Shown here in pieces: positions 46,658 through 55,716 of a DNA stretch of 64,000 nt. Under the pieces are notes generated by a model. It was not told the origin of the DNA, made no database searches, and saw nothing but the letters and a program-made list of their open reading frames with translations. Origin of the DNA: Alkalihalobacillus sp. LMS39 (GTDB taxonomy: Bacteria; Bacillota; Bacilli; Bacillales; Bacillaceae_F); NCBI RefSeq assembly GCF_022812285.1, contig NZ_CP093300.1:1488001-1552000 (forward strand), written 5' to 3'. The first letter of the stretch is position 1; every line of letters starts with the position of its first letter. Made by a program: the position numbers and the translations under genes.

Positions 46658-47092
46658 GTGGAACAAACATTACGGACAGAAGTGTTAGCAGAAGCACCAT
46701 TAGAAGAATTAGTTCAGTGGACGGGGCAAATTGAGGAAATGGCGGAAGTAACGGTCATGAAAAAGCCTGAGCTTGGTCTCGTTATGATGAGAGTAAAAGA
46801 ATCAGTAGAAGAGCAAATGTTTAATCTCGGGGAACTGCTCATTACCGAATGTACAGTGTCTGTTGATGGGGATTTAGGTTTTAGTGCGATCCTTGGACAA
46901 CAAGAACAAAAAGGAAAAGCGTTAGCCATTATTGATGCCGTTTTACACTCCCCTTCATTAAAATGGGATGATATAAAAATTGAGATTGAGAAATGGCTTG
47001 AAGTAAAGAGACAAAAGCAAGAGTTTGAAAAAAAGAAACAGTTTGTCATGATGAATCGGACAAAGGTGAACTTTGATGTAATGGATGAATAG
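46658..47092 (+). CDS. phnG: C-P lyase complex subunit PhnG
   Basis: A 144-aa subunit of the phosphonate-processing core complex (PhnGHIJ) that, with PhnI and PhnL, couples ATP and phosphonate to give ribose-phosphonate triphosphate. The pattern PELGLVMMRVKESVEEQMFNLGELLITECTV is PhnG-like. The GTG start at 46658 follows AGAAAGGGGTTG; an ATG at 46622 in frame lacks a ribosome site. First gene of phnGHIJKML. Confidence 0.9.
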   Translation: MEQTLRTEVLAEAPLEELVQWTGQIEEMAEVTVMKKPELGLVMMRVKESVEEQMFNLGELLITECTVSVDGDLGFSAILGQQEQKGKALAIIDAVLHSPSLKWDDIKIEIEKWLEVKRQKQEFEKKKQFVMMNRTKVNFDVMDE

Positions 47093-47104
47093 GAGGAATG
47101 AACA

Positions 47105-47698
47105 TTGCTATCAGAAGTACAACAAACCCAACAAGTCTTTCGAACGATCTTAGATTGTATGGCAAGGCCAGGAACTTTAGGTCATGTTACAAAAGCAGTG
47201 TGGATGCATACAAACGATTTTAATCCATATGTTATTCAAGTTGTTTCAACATTATTTGATCGTGAAGTTACATTTTATGTACAAGAAAAAGCAAACAGTT
47301 GTATTCAAGCAATTCAATTGCTTACCTATGCATCATTTGCCGAAATGGACGAATGTGATTTTTTCCTAGTAAAAGGAAGAGAAGAAATCGAGATTCATTG
47401 TTTAAAGCGGGGAACACTTTCTTATCCTGATGAAAGCACAACATTGATTTGTCAGGTGACTCATTTATCGAACGAACCGATGGTAGCAGAAGAACAAGTG
47501 ATTCGGTTAACTTTATCAGGTCCTGGTATTGAAGGTGAAAATATCGTTTATTTATCAGGTATGGCAACGAAATTATTAGCACAAATTCAAGACTGTAATT
47601 CAGATTACCCGCTTGGACTTGACGTCATTGCCGTTGATGAAATGGGAGCGGTCCTTTGTATTCCACGAACGAGTGTATTGTCGTGGGAGGTGTTATAA
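47105..47698 (+). CDS. phnH: C-P lyase complex subunit PhnH
   Basis: A 197-aa core-complex subunit. The start (QVFRTILDCMARPGTLG) and LSGPGIEGENIVYLSG are typical of PhnH, as is the final region DVIAVDEMGAVLCIPRTS. The TTG start at 47105 follows ATAGGAGGAATG. Its stop directly abuts the phnI ATG (TAAATG). Confidence 0.93.
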   Translation: MLSEVQQTQQVFRTILDCMARPGTLGHVTKAVWMHTNDFNPYVIQVVSTLFDREVTFYVQEKANSCIQAIQLLTYASFAEMDECDFFLVKGREEIEIHCLKRGTLSYPDESTTLICQVTHLSNEPMVAEEQVIRLTLSGPGIEGENIVYLSGMATKLLAQIQDCNSDYPLGLDVIAVDEMGAVLCIPRTSVLSWEVL

Positions 47699-48817
47699 AT
47701 GGCGTATGTTGCTGTAAAAGGTGGCCAAGAGGCAATTAAAGAAGCAGAAAAACTATTACACTATTATCGGATAAAAGGCGGCAGCTTACCTTTAGAAATT
47801 CAACAAATTAAAGATCAATTTCGGTTAGCTGTAGATAAAGTGATGGGCGAAGGTTCTCTCTACGACCCTGACTTAGCAGCTCTCGCATTAAAACAAGCAG
47901 AAGGAGATTCCATTGAAGCATCCTTTATGATGAGAGCATTTCGTTCGACATTACCACGAAATCATCATTCAATTTTGGTAGATACAGAAAATATGCAAGT
48001 GATTCGGAGAATTTCAGCTACATTTAAAAATATTCCTGGAGGTCAGTTTCTAGGTCCCACTACAGATTATAGTAAACGAATGTTGCAATTTGACTTAACT
48101 GAGGAATCAGAAGCGGACATCCAAGCTTTTTTAGCGGAATGTTTACCTGATACTGACCTTGTCAACCAAACGGAAATACCAACGTTTCCGAGAGTGATTG
48201 AAATGTTACGACATCAAGGTTTAGTTGAAAACAGGAAAATAAATAATGCTCATACGATTCAGAAAGAAGATATTACGAGAAGGTCGATTCAGCTTCCTGA
48301 AACAAGACCTGTGCGGCTTCAGTCTATGGCACGAGGAGAGACAGGTGCGATGATGGCATTGGCGTATTCAACAGCTAGAGGATATGGAAGTGTACATCCG
48401 ACATTAGGAGAACTTCGAGTTGGCTATGTACCTGTTTATATTCCGCATCCTATTTTTGAACAAGAAAAAATCTATATTGGAAAAGTCATGCTGACAGAAA
48501 TTGAAGTTATCGCAAAACTGCGAGCAGGTCGAAAAGAAACAGAGAAAAAAGAAGAAGCGAAATATACGATCGGGTATGGTCTTTGCTTTGGTCAAAATGA
48601 ACTAAAGGCGATGTCTATGGCGACATTAGATCGAGCGATGGAAGTTGACGAGCCAAGCGCACCGGCAGAAGATGAGGAATTCGTATTGTACCATATTGAT
48701 GGGATTGAGGCGTCAGGTTTTGTCTCCCACTGGAAACTCCCACATTATGTGACGTTTCAAGCAGGCCTTTCAAGATTACGGTCAATCCAAGAAAGAAGGG
48801 CAGACGACGATGAATAA
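47699..48817 (+). CDS. phnI: C-P lyase complex subunit PhnI
   Basis: A 372-aa nucleosidase-like subunit that displaces adenine from ATP in the first C-P lyase step. YVAVKGGQEAI at the start, RAFRSTLPR and LAYSTARGYGSVHPTLGELR are diagnostic. It overlaps phnJ by 8 bp. The length matches the family. Confidence 0.95.
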   Translation: MAYVAVKGGQEAIKEAEKLLHYYRIKGGSLPLEIQQIKDQFRLAVDKVMGEGSLYDPDLAALALKQAEGDSIEASFMMRAFRSTLPRNHHSILVDTENMQVIRRISATFKNIPGGQFLGPTTDYSKRMLQFDLTEESEADIQAFLAECLPDTDLVNQTEIPTFPRVIEMLRHQGLVENRKINNAHTIQKEDITRRSIQLPETRPVRLQSMARGETGAMMALAYSTARGYGSVHPTLGELRVGYVPVYIPHPIFEQEKIYIGKVMLTEIEVIAKLRAGRKETEKKEEAKYTIGYGLCFGQNELKAMSMATLDRAMEVDEPSAPAEDEEFVLYHIDGIEASGFVSHWKLPHYVTFQAGLSRLRSIQERRADDDE

Positions 48818-49682
48818 CTATAATTACGCTTTTTTAGATGAAAATACGAAAAAGGAAATTCGTCGTGCGATTTTAAAAGCAGTGGCAATTCCAGGGTATC
48901 AAGTCCCATTTGGTTCAAGGGAAATGCCGATTGCAAGAGGATGGGGCACAGGTGGACTTCAAGTGACACTATCCATTGTTGGTGAACATGACTGTGTAAA
49001 AGTCATCGACCAAGGCTGTGATGATAGTGTGAATGCTTGTAACATTCGTGAATTAATCGAACAAACAACCGGTGTTGAAACAACGACAGATACATTACAA
49101 GCAAGCATCATTCAAACAAGGCACCGTATCCCTGAAGAAAAAATGACAGCCGAACAAATTCTTGTTTTTCAAGTTCCACTGCCAGAGCCATTACGGAAAG
49201 TAGAACCGAGCGAAAAGAAAACACGAGAAATGCATGGAGAGAAAGATTATAGCAAATTGTGGGTTCTTCTATATGAAAATATTGTGAAATGGGGAGAAAT
49301 TACGATTGCTGCTAGATATCCTGTTATGGTTCACCATCGATACATTATGGATCCGTCACCGATTCCTAGGTTTGATGTACCTAAACTCCATCAAGCAGAA
49401 ACGTTATTTTTATTCGGAGCAGGAAGAGAAAAACGCATTTATGCCATTCCTCCCCATACGGATGTGATTCCATTACAGTTTGAAGATTATCGGTTTCAAA
49501 AAGAAAAACATAAAGGGATATCTTGTATGTACTGTCATAGCGAAACATCATTTCTCGATGAAGTCTATGATCAAGAAACAGGAAACGTTCAATATTGTTG
49601 TTCAGATACTAGCTATTGTTTAAAACGCCGAAACCAACAAGCGGGAAAGCCAGTCATGATAGGAGGGGCATGGGATGAATGA
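48810..49682 (+). CDS. phnJ: C-P lyase catalytic radical-SAM subunit PhnJ
   Basis: A 290-aa enzyme that breaks the C-P bond by radical chemistry, giving 5-phosphoribosyl-1,2-cyclic phosphate. The cysteines Cys239, Cys242, Cys264 and Cys270 (CMYC...CC...YC) keep the E. coli spacing exactly (offset by two), with an extra Cys263. RGWGTGGLQVTLSIVG near the N-terminus is typical. It overlaps phnI and phnK by 8 bp each. Confidence 0.96.
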   Translation: MNNYNYAFLDENTKKEIRRAILKAVAIPGYQVPFGSREMPIARGWGTGGLQVTLSIVGEHDCVKVIDQGCDDSVNACNIRELIEQTTGVETTTDTLQASIIQTRHRIPEEKMTAEQILVFQVPLPEPLRKVEPSEKKTREMHGEKDYSKLWVLLYENIVKWGEITIAARYPVMVHHRYIMDPSPIPRFDVPKLHQAETLFLFGAGREKRIYAIPPHTDVIPLQFEDYRFQKEKHKGISCMYCHSETSFLDEVYDQETGNVQYCCSDTSYCLKRRNQQAGKPVMIGGAWDE

Positions 49683-50529
49683 GCCGTCGTATTGGCAAGA
49701 ACCGATTATGAAAGTAAGAAATGTAACAAAACGATATGGAAAAGGGTGCTCTCAATGTGATGAGCTGACTGGTCCGGCTTTTGGAAGTAATATTTGTTCT
49801 GTATGTGGCTCGATTGTAGCCTGTTCCAATATAAATTTTGATTTATATCCTGGGGAAATATTAGGAATTGTTGGCGAAAGCGGGTCAGGGAAAAGTACGT
49901 TTGTAAAAATGTTATATTTTGATGAACAAGCAACGTCTGGACAAGTGTTTTTAGATTGCTATGACGGAATGCAGGAAAATATATTGACGCTAAATAACGA
50001 GAAAAAACGGTGGATTCGAAATCATTTGATGGGAATGGTTTATCAACATCCACATCTTGGGTTACGACTTGATTTTAGCAGTGGTGGGAATATCGCTGAA
50101 AAGCTATTAACGGCTGATTTATATCATGTTGGAAAAATTCGAGAGCGTGCAAAGGAATTGTTAAAGAAAACAGAAATCCCATTAGCACGAATGGACGACT
50201 TACCTAAATATTTTAGTGGTGGAATGCAACAACGTGTGCAAATTTCAAAAGCATTAGCGAACGAGCCACCCATTCTATTATTAGATGAAGTAACAACAGG
50301 CTTAGATGTTTCTGTTCAAGCAAAAGTACTTGATTTAATTCGTGAAATCCAGCGTGAATTACATGTGGCCATGATCGTCATTTCCCATGACTTTTCCGTT
50401 ATTAAAATGTTAACGCAACGAACAATTGTAATGAAAAATGGAAGAATTGTAGAAGAAGGGTTAACAGACCAAATTATCGAAGACCCGCAGCATGAATATT
50501 CTCAGCTACTAATTCATTCGATGTTGTAA
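49675..50529 (+). CDS. phnK: C-P lyase ABC protein PhnK with four-Cys insertion
   Basis: A 284-aa ABC ATPase that docks on the C-P lyase core complex. Walker A GESGSGKST (67-75), signature YFSGGMQQRVQISKA and Walker B LLLDEVTTG are intact. Between the first strand and Walker A there is an insertion with Cys25, Cys28, Cys41 and Cys44 (GCSQC...ICSVC) plus Cys50, which looks like a small zinc ribbon and is absent from E. coli PhnK. It overlaps phnJ by 8 bp. Confidence 0.92.
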   Translation: MNEPSYWQEPIMKVRNVTKRYGKGCSQCDELTGPAFGSNICSVCGSIVACSNINFDLYPGEILGIVGESGSGKSTFVKMLYFDEQATSGQVFLDCYDGMQENILTLNNEKKRWIRNHLMGMVYQHPHLGLRLDFSSGGNIAEKLLTADLYHVGKIRERAKELLKKTEIPLARMDDLPKYFSGGMQQRVQISKALANEPPILLLDEVTTGLDVSVQAKVLDLIREIQRELHVAMIVISHDFSVIKMLTQRTIVMKNGRIVEEGLTDQIIEDPQHEYSQLLIHSML

Positions 50530-50549
50530 CAAAATGAGGAGGAGTATGG

Positions 50550-51740
50550 ATGACTAACTATCGTATTTATGGAGGGAATATTGTTACTCCAACATCCATT
50601 ATTAAAAATGGAACCGTTGAAATTGAACAAGGACGAATTACGAACATCTCGAATACCCCTATTTACTCGCCGAATTCATCTGATGTTGATGCAACAGGAA
50701 AATGGATTATGCCAGGCTTAATTGATACCCATAGTGATACGATTGAACGAGAAATTCAACCGAGGCCAGGAAGTGTTTTTCCTATCGAACTATCTTTTTT
50801 TGAATTAGAACGGAAATTAGCTGTTCAAGGAATTACAACGATTTATCATTCATTAAGTATGTTAGGGGAGCGAACTGACAAGTATTTGCGGCAAAACGAT
50901 CTTGTTCGCTCATTGTTTTATAAACTAAAAGAATTAGCAAAGCAAGAACATTTAGTTCGGCATAAATTACATCTCCGTTTTGAAATTACAAACAGAGAAG
51001 CTGTTCATGTCGTTGAAGAGTTTATTGAGCAAGGTGTTATCGATCAACTGTCCTTTATGGACCATACACCAGGTCAAGGACAATGGCGAAATATTGAGTT
51101 ACAAAAGCAATTAATGATGAGTCAAAATCATTATACCGAGGAAGAAACAATGGAAATATTAGAAGAAAAGAAAAACTTACCGAAAATTGATCCGAGCATT
51201 TTACAAAAACTAGCTAGTTTAGCTGCAAAGCATCATATTCCTTTAGCTTCACACGATGATGATTCCATTGAAAAATTGGAAGCGATGGAAGGATGGGACG
51301 TTTCGATTAGTGAGTTCCCAATTGAGCTTTCTATAGCAAAAGAAGCGAAAGCAAGAGGTTTACACACTGTTATGGGGGCACCGAATGTCATATTAGGACG
51401 TTCACATAGTGAGAATCTTTCCGCATTAGAGGCACTGAAAGAGGGCGTAGTAGATGTCCTTTGTTCAGATTATTATCCACCTTCAATGATCCAATCGGTG
51501 TTTCACCTATGGAAAAAGCATCAATATGACCTTCCATTTGCTATGAATCTTGTTAGCTTAAATCCAGCAAAAGCACTAGGTATCTCTCAGCAGTTTGGAT
51601 CGATTACAGAAGGGAAAGTAGCGGACATATTAGTCGTTAATGAAAAAGAAGAAACTCCAAATATTGAACAAGTGTTTGTTGGAGGAAATCTTGTTTGTGG
51701 GCTACATTATATTAAACAAACATCTTCAATACATGTGTAG
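50550..51740 (+). CDS. phnM: Alpha-D-ribose 1-methylphosphonate 5-triphosphate diphosphatase
   Basis: A 396-aa amidohydrolase-fold enzyme that removes pyrophosphate from the ribose-phosphonate triphosphate made by PhnGHI/L. GLIDTHSDTIEREIQPRPG, FMDHTPGQGQW, ASHDDDSIEKL and LCSDYYPPS are clear. AATGAGGAGGAG precedes the ATG. It precedes phnL. Confidence 0.95.
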   Translation: MTNYRIYGGNIVTPTSIIKNGTVEIEQGRITNISNTPIYSPNSSDVDATGKWIMPGLIDTHSDTIEREIQPRPGSVFPIELSFFELERKLAVQGITTIYHSLSMLGERTDKYLRQNDLVRSLFYKLKELAKQEHLVRHKLHLRFEITNREAVHVVEEFIEQGVIDQLSFMDHTPGQGQWRNIELQKQLMMSQNHYTEEETMEILEEKKNLPKIDPSILQKLASLAAKHHIPLASHDDDSIEKLEAMEGWDVSISEFPIELSIAKEAKARGLHTVMGAPNVILGRSHSENLSALEALKEGVVDVLCSDYYPPSMIQSVFHLWKKHQYDLPFAMNLVSLNPAKALGISQQFGSITEGKVADILVVNEKEETPNIEQVFVGGNLVCGLHYIKQTSSIHV

Positions 51741-51753
51741 GTGGGGAAGAACT

Positions 51754-52467
51754 ATGGCGATTGTACTAGAAGTAAACGACTTATGTAAAACATTTACATT
51801 GTATCAGCAACAGCAAAAGGAAATGATAGGCTGTTCACATGTTTCTTTTCAATTACACGAAGGAGAATTCATTGGTATTACAGGAAAAAGTGGAGCGGGG
51901 AAATCAACGTTACTTAAATGTTTGTTTCGTACTTATTTGCCTTCTTCTGGCGAAATCTATTACAACTCACAAGAGTTTGGAAAGATAGATTTAGTACAAG
52001 TAAAGGACCAACAAATTTTACGAGTGCGAATGAAGGAAATCGGCTATGTATCACAATTTTTACAAGTGCTCCCAAGGGTGACTGCTAAAGATGTCATCAT
52101 GGAAACGTTAATCGAAATGAATGTATCAAAACAAGTAGCAAGGCAGCAAGCTGAAGAGATGTTATGCCACTTTAATATCCCTGAAAAACTATGGGATGCC
52201 TACCCGAATACTTTTAGCGGGGGAGAAAAGCTTCGTTTAAATTTGGCAAGAGCAATGGTGAAAAAGCCACGACTGCTTTTGCTCGATGAACCAACCGCTT
52301 CACTTGATGTAAACTCAAAACGATATGTAAAGGAAATGATTGAAAATCTTAAGCGAGCGGGTACGAGTATGATTGGGATTTTTCACGATTTAGAATTTAT
52401 GGAAGCGGTTGTGGACCATACGTATAAGATGAAAGAAGGCTGTTTAACAAAAGAAGTGACAATATAA
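51754..52467 (+). CDS. phnL: C-P lyase ABC protein PhnL
   Basis: A 237-aa ABC ATPase partner of the C-P lyase. Walker A GKSGAGKST, signature TFSGGEKLRLNLARAMV and Walker B LLLDEPTASLD are intact. The ATG at 51754 follows GTGGGGAAG, 14 nt after phnM; an in-frame start at 51640 lies inside phnM and is rejected. It is the last gene before the operon terminator. PhnN, PhnP and the PhnCDE importer are not in the window. Confidence 0.93.
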   Translation: MAIVLEVNDLCKTFTLYQQQQKEMIGCSHVSFQLHEGEFIGITGKSGAGKSTLLKCLFRTYLPSSGEIYYNSQEFGKIDLVQVKDQQILRVRMKEIGYVSQFLQVLPRVTAKDVIMETLIEMNVSKQVARQQAEEMLCHFNIPEKLWDAYPNTFSGGEKLRLNLARAMVKKPRLLLLDEPTASLDVNSKRYVKEMIENLKRAGTSMIGIFHDLEFMEAVVDHTYKMKEGCLTKEVTI

Positions 52468-52471
52468 ATAG

Positions 52472-52512
52472 AAGTGCAAAAAAGTATAAATTGGACTTTT
52501 TTGCACTTTTTT
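52472..52512 (+). terminator. phn operon terminator
   Basis: AAGTGCAAAAAAGT pairs with ACTTTTTTGCACTT, then T's. Confidence 0.9.
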
Positions 52513-52524
52513 GGCTTTACATAT

Positions 52525-52552
52525 AAGAAAAGACGCTCCCGCGTTTTTCTTT
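52525..52552 (+). repeat. Family B tail fragment
   Basis: AAGAAAAGACGCTCCCGCGT and the following TTTTCTT match the terminal hairpin of family B, alone here after the phn terminator. It may act as a second terminator. Confidence 0.65.
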
Positions 52553-52642
52553 ACATGAATGTCATTGATTGTTAACGAAAGATATACAAACAAATCTCAT
52601 TCCTCAAGGTAAAATAAGAAAAAATAGATTGGGGTGAACTTG

Positions 52643-53350
52643 GTGGCGCAGAGGATTCTTATTCTTAATGAATGTGAAGCTTCGCAGTCTTTTCAATACT
52701 TAGTTGGAGAAGGCTATACAGTAATGGAAGTGACATGTTTTGATGAATTAAAGGAAGTTCTCTTTTTCGATGGGGCAGATTTAATCGTATTAGAGCTTGA
52801 ACTCCAAGGGCTTAGCGGAATAGATATTTGTTCCGATATTCGAGTGATTGATGCTACAGTCCCTATTGTCATAATCAGTTCGGTTACTGATGTGTTTACA
52901 AAAGTGTTAGCACTAGAAAAAGGCGCCGATTATTATATGACAAAGCCATATAGCCGTCGAGAGCTGCTTGCCCGTTTTCGAACATTGCTTCGCCGCACTG
53001 AACGGGAGCCAAGTGAAGAACCGGTAAATAAATATGCCATTGGAAGCTTAGAAATTTGTGCAAATACAATGAAAGTAACGTATGGAAAAAAAGTAATTGA
53101 ACTTACACCGATCGAATTTCGTCTTCTTTTCCACCTCGTACAAAATAAAGGAAAAACATTAACACGACAAGAGTTATCTCAAGTCATCTGGAGCACCGCT
53201 GTTCACTTGCAGCGTAGAGGAATCGATGTCCACATTTCGAATCTACGGGAAAAAATCAATCGTACATTTATTTCTACCGTTTATGGTCAAGGGTACCGAG
53301 TAAATGAACCGCAAACGAATAATAAAAATCGAAAAAATATATCCCATTAA
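52643..53350 (+). CDS. OmpR-type response regulator lacking the phosphoacceptor Asp
   Basis: A DNA-binding regulator of about 235 aa. The receiver domain keeps the switch Ser/Thr (IISSVTD) and the Lys (YYMTKPYS). However, the phosphorylation site reads DLIVLELELQG instead of xxxxLDLxLP, placing Glu51 where Asp is needed, and the acidic pair reads NE. The C-terminal winged helix (ELTPIEFRLLFHLVQNKGKT...VYGQGYRV) is normal. No histidine kinase is next to it. It likely works without phosphorylation; Asp-to-Glu can also mimic the active state. Start taken at GTG 52643 after GGGGTG; GTG 52634 and TTG 52640 are alternatives. It lies between phnL and the phnF-like gene. Confidence 0.82.
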   Translation: MAQRILILNECEASQSFQYLVGEGYTVMEVTCFDELKEVLFFDGADLIVLELELQGLSGIDICSDIRVIDATVPIVIISSVTDVFTKVLALEKGADYYMTKPYSRRELLARFRTLLRRTEREPSEEPVNKYAIGSLEICANTMKVTYGKKVIELTPIEFRLLFHLVQNKGKTLTRQELSQVIWSTAVHLQRRGIDVHISNLREKINRTFISTVYGQGYRVNEPQTNNKNRKNISH

Positions 53351-53374
53351 TAAAATGGAGAATAGGAGATTAGC

Positions 53375-54103
53375 ATGCCACAAAGTCTTGATACGAGCGT
53401 CTTAGAGATTTCAGAGTATTTAATTGAAAAAATCGAGACGAAACAATTTACAATTGGTGAAAAATTACCTTCTGAAATGCAGCTGAGTGAAAAGTTTAAT
53501 GTCAATCGTTATACGGTTCGTCAAGCGATGCAAAAGCTTGTCAATCTAGAGCTTGTTGCTGCAAAGCAGGGAAAAGGATATTTTGTCATTGCAAGACCAC
53601 CCAAAATTACAATTCCATTATCGACATCTACCCAATTTTCGAAACAGCTTGAACAAAAAGGTCAAGACCATAAAAATCAACTACTTTACTGGGAAAAAAC
53701 ATCGCCGAACGAAGAAGAAATGGATCATTTGAGATTGGCTTGTAGTGAGCCGATTTATAAGCTCGAAATATTACGGTTTGTTCAACACCGTGCAATTACA
53801 CTTTCAACAACCGTTCTACTCGAGAGATTTGTTCCCCATTTAGAAGAATATTTATCTTCGTTTCACTCTTTATATTTTCTTTTAGAACGTCGCTTTGGAT
53901 TTACGCCGAAAAGGGAGTATTCCGTCTTACAAGCGACTTTGCCGTCTTTTCATGATGCAACGTATTTACAAATCTCTGAGCAATTACCAATATTAATGAT
54001 TGAAAGTGTTGCGAAACACCCGAGTGGTGAGCGGTTCGAATATACGGTCTCACGAATACGAGGTGATATGAATAAATGTATTGTTAAAATGACAGATTCA
54101 TAA
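53375..54103 (+). CDS. phnF: GntR/HutC-family regulator, PhnF-like
   Basis: A 242-aa regulator with an N-terminal GntR winged helix (KLPSEMQLSEKFNVNRYTVRQAMQKL) and a C-terminal UTRA effector domain. In many phosphonate clusters PhnF is such a protein and controls the C-P lyase genes, so the name is by context. It follows the atypical response regulator by 24 nt (AATAGGAGATTAGC before the ATG) and probably shares its transcript. Confidence 0.8.
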   Translation: MPQSLDTSVLEISEYLIEKIETKQFTIGEKLPSEMQLSEKFNVNRYTVRQAMQKLVNLELVAAKQGKGYFVIARPPKITIPLSTSTQFSKQLEQKGQDHKNQLLYWEKTSPNEEEMDHLRLACSEPIYKLEILRFVQHRAITLSTTVLLERFVPHLEEYLSSFHSLYFLLERRFGFTPKREYSVLQATLPSFHDATYLQISEQLPILMIESVAKHPSGERFEYTVSRIRGDMNKCIVKMTDS

Positions 54104-54112
54104 TGAAGGAAT

Positions 54113-55495
54113 CTAGGATTTCTCGTGTGAAAGATTATACCGTTTCATTTTTGCTAATAAAGTAGCATGGTGAATACCAAGTTCCTTAGCAGCTTGTCGG
54201 ATAGATGGAGCTTTTTTTAGGATAGCGGAAATGATTTGTTTTTCAGCTAATTCCATTTGTTCTTTTAAATGTTGTGTGGTTACGGATTTGGTTCTTGGAT
54301 GAATATCGGCTTGGAAAAATAATACATGGTCTTTTGTAATCACGTCTTCTGAAACTGAAACAAGCAAATTTTCAATTGTATTTTTCACTTGTCGGACATT
54401 GCCTGGCCAATGATAAGTCGTAAGGATTTCGATGGCATCGTCTGATATAGTTTTTGTTAAATGATAACGCTGACAAATAGCTTCAAAAAAATACATAATC
54501 AGTTCATGTAGTTCATCTTGTCTTTCACATAATGGTGGAATATCAATCGTGACAACAGCTAATCGATAATATAAATCTTCACGGAATTGATTTTCTTGTA
54601 TTCGATGTTTGATATTCCGATTTGTTGCAGAAATAATGCGAACGTCAATCGGATATTCTTTCGTCCCACCAATTCGTTGAACTTTCTTTTCTTGAATAAC
54701 ACGAAGAAGCTTTACTTGCATGGCTAAGGGCATTTCTCCAATTTCATCAAGTAAAATCGTCCCTTTATTCGCTAGTTCAAGCACACCGATTTTCCCTTCT
54801 TTTTTTGCCCCTGTAAAAGCACCCGCTTCATAACCGAAAAGCTCAGATTCCAGTAAATGTTCTGGGATTGCTCCACAATTAATTTTAATAAATGGTTTTG
54901 TTTGGCGGTTGCTCGTATGATGAATCAAATTTGCTAATACTTCTTTTCCAGTTCCAGTTGGTCCTTGCAGTAATATACTTGTAGGAAATGGAGCAACGTG
55001 TTTGATTTGGTCATATATGGCTCTCATTTTCAACCCTTTGAATAAATATCTTTCATTTTGTTCCTCGTGTAAAAACATATATTGATTGTTTTGCAATCGT
55101 GACATTTCTCTTGCACGATGTAACTCATTTTTTAACTGTGCTAATTGGGTAATGTCTCTTACGCTTGTTACAACAAAATCAATTTCTCCATTCTGTTTAA
55201 AGACAGGATTTCCTGTTACGATCATATCTTTCTTTTTTGCGATTTGTTGCACAAGAGAAATGGCTTTCTGTTTCTTTAAAACAAGTAACGACACCGATTC
55301 ATTTATTTTACCTTCCTCCATTAATTCTGACATATGTTTTCCAAGTAAATCTTCCCGCTTGAGACCGGTCATTTTTTCATATGCTTGATTCACAAGAATT
55401 GTAATTCCATTATGGTTTACAACATAAATGCCATCACTTGAAAACTCGATTACTTGTCTTAGCTGTTTACTTCCAATCTCTATGTTCCTATCCAT
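54113..55495 (-). CDS. Sigma-54-dependent transcriptional activator with PAS domain
   Basis: An enhancer-binding protein of about 460 aa. A PAS sensor (about 15-125) precedes the AAA+ domain (about 150-380) with Walker A GPTGTGKE, the sigma-54 contact motif GAFTGA, Walker B GTILLDEIGEMP and the Arg region FREDLYYRL. It ends in a Fis-type helix-turn-helix (SIRQAAKELGIHHATLLAKM). The ATG at 55495 follows AAAGGAGACC. It is divergent from a dehydrogenase operon carrying a -24/-12 promoter, which it surely controls. The PAS ligand is unknown. Confidence 0.93.
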   Translation of the reverse strand: MDRNIEIGSKQLRQVIEFSSDGIYVVNHNGITILVNQAYEKMTGLKREDLLGKHMSELMEEGKINESVSLLVLKKQKAISLVQQIAKKKDMIVTGNPVFKQNGEIDFVVTSVRDITQLAQLKNELHRAREMSRLQNNQYMFLHEEQNERYLFKGLKMRAIYDQIKHVAPFPTSILLQGPTGTGKEVLANLIHHTSNRQTKPFIKINCGAIPEHLLESELFGYEAGAFTGAKKEGKIGVLELANKGTILLDEIGEMPLAMQVKLLRVIQEKKVQRIGGTKEYPIDVRIISATNRNIKHRIQENQFREDLYYRLAVVTIDIPPLCERQDELHELIMYFFEAICQRYHLTKTISDDAIEILTTYHWPGNVRQVKNTIENLLVSVSEDVITKDHVLFFQADIHPRTKSVTTQHLKEQMELAEKQIISAILKKAPSIRQAAKELGIHHATLLAKMKRYNLSHEKS

Positions 55496-55511
55496 GTTAG
55501 GTCTCCTTTCC

Positions 55512-55685
55512 TGGTTGAAAACCACACCGCGGTTATATAACGAACCACTCTTTATTTCTTCAACATAATAGTATAGAAGAAGAATTGCAAGAAAAAAGTG
55601 GTTAACAATTCAACCATAGCTTAAAGCTTGTTTTCATTGAAAGAGTAGAGTGTAATAGATTAGAGGAAGTGGCACAAGTCTTGCA
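55512..55685 (+). promoter_or_regulatory. Sigma-54 promoter with upstream palindromes
   Basis: TGGCACAAGTCTTGCA (55670-55685) is a full match to the SigL/sigma-54 -24/-12 consensus, 32-47 bp before the aldehyde dehydrogenase start. Two inverted repeats with the same half-site TGGTT/AACCA, TGGTTGAAAACCA (55512-55524) and TGGTT-N8-AACCA (55599-55616), lie 68 and 155 bp upstream and are candidate enhancer sites for the divergent activator. Confidence 0.85.
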
Positions 55686-55716
55686 ATAGAAAAAGAAAAA
55701 GTAGAAGGAAGGTGCA

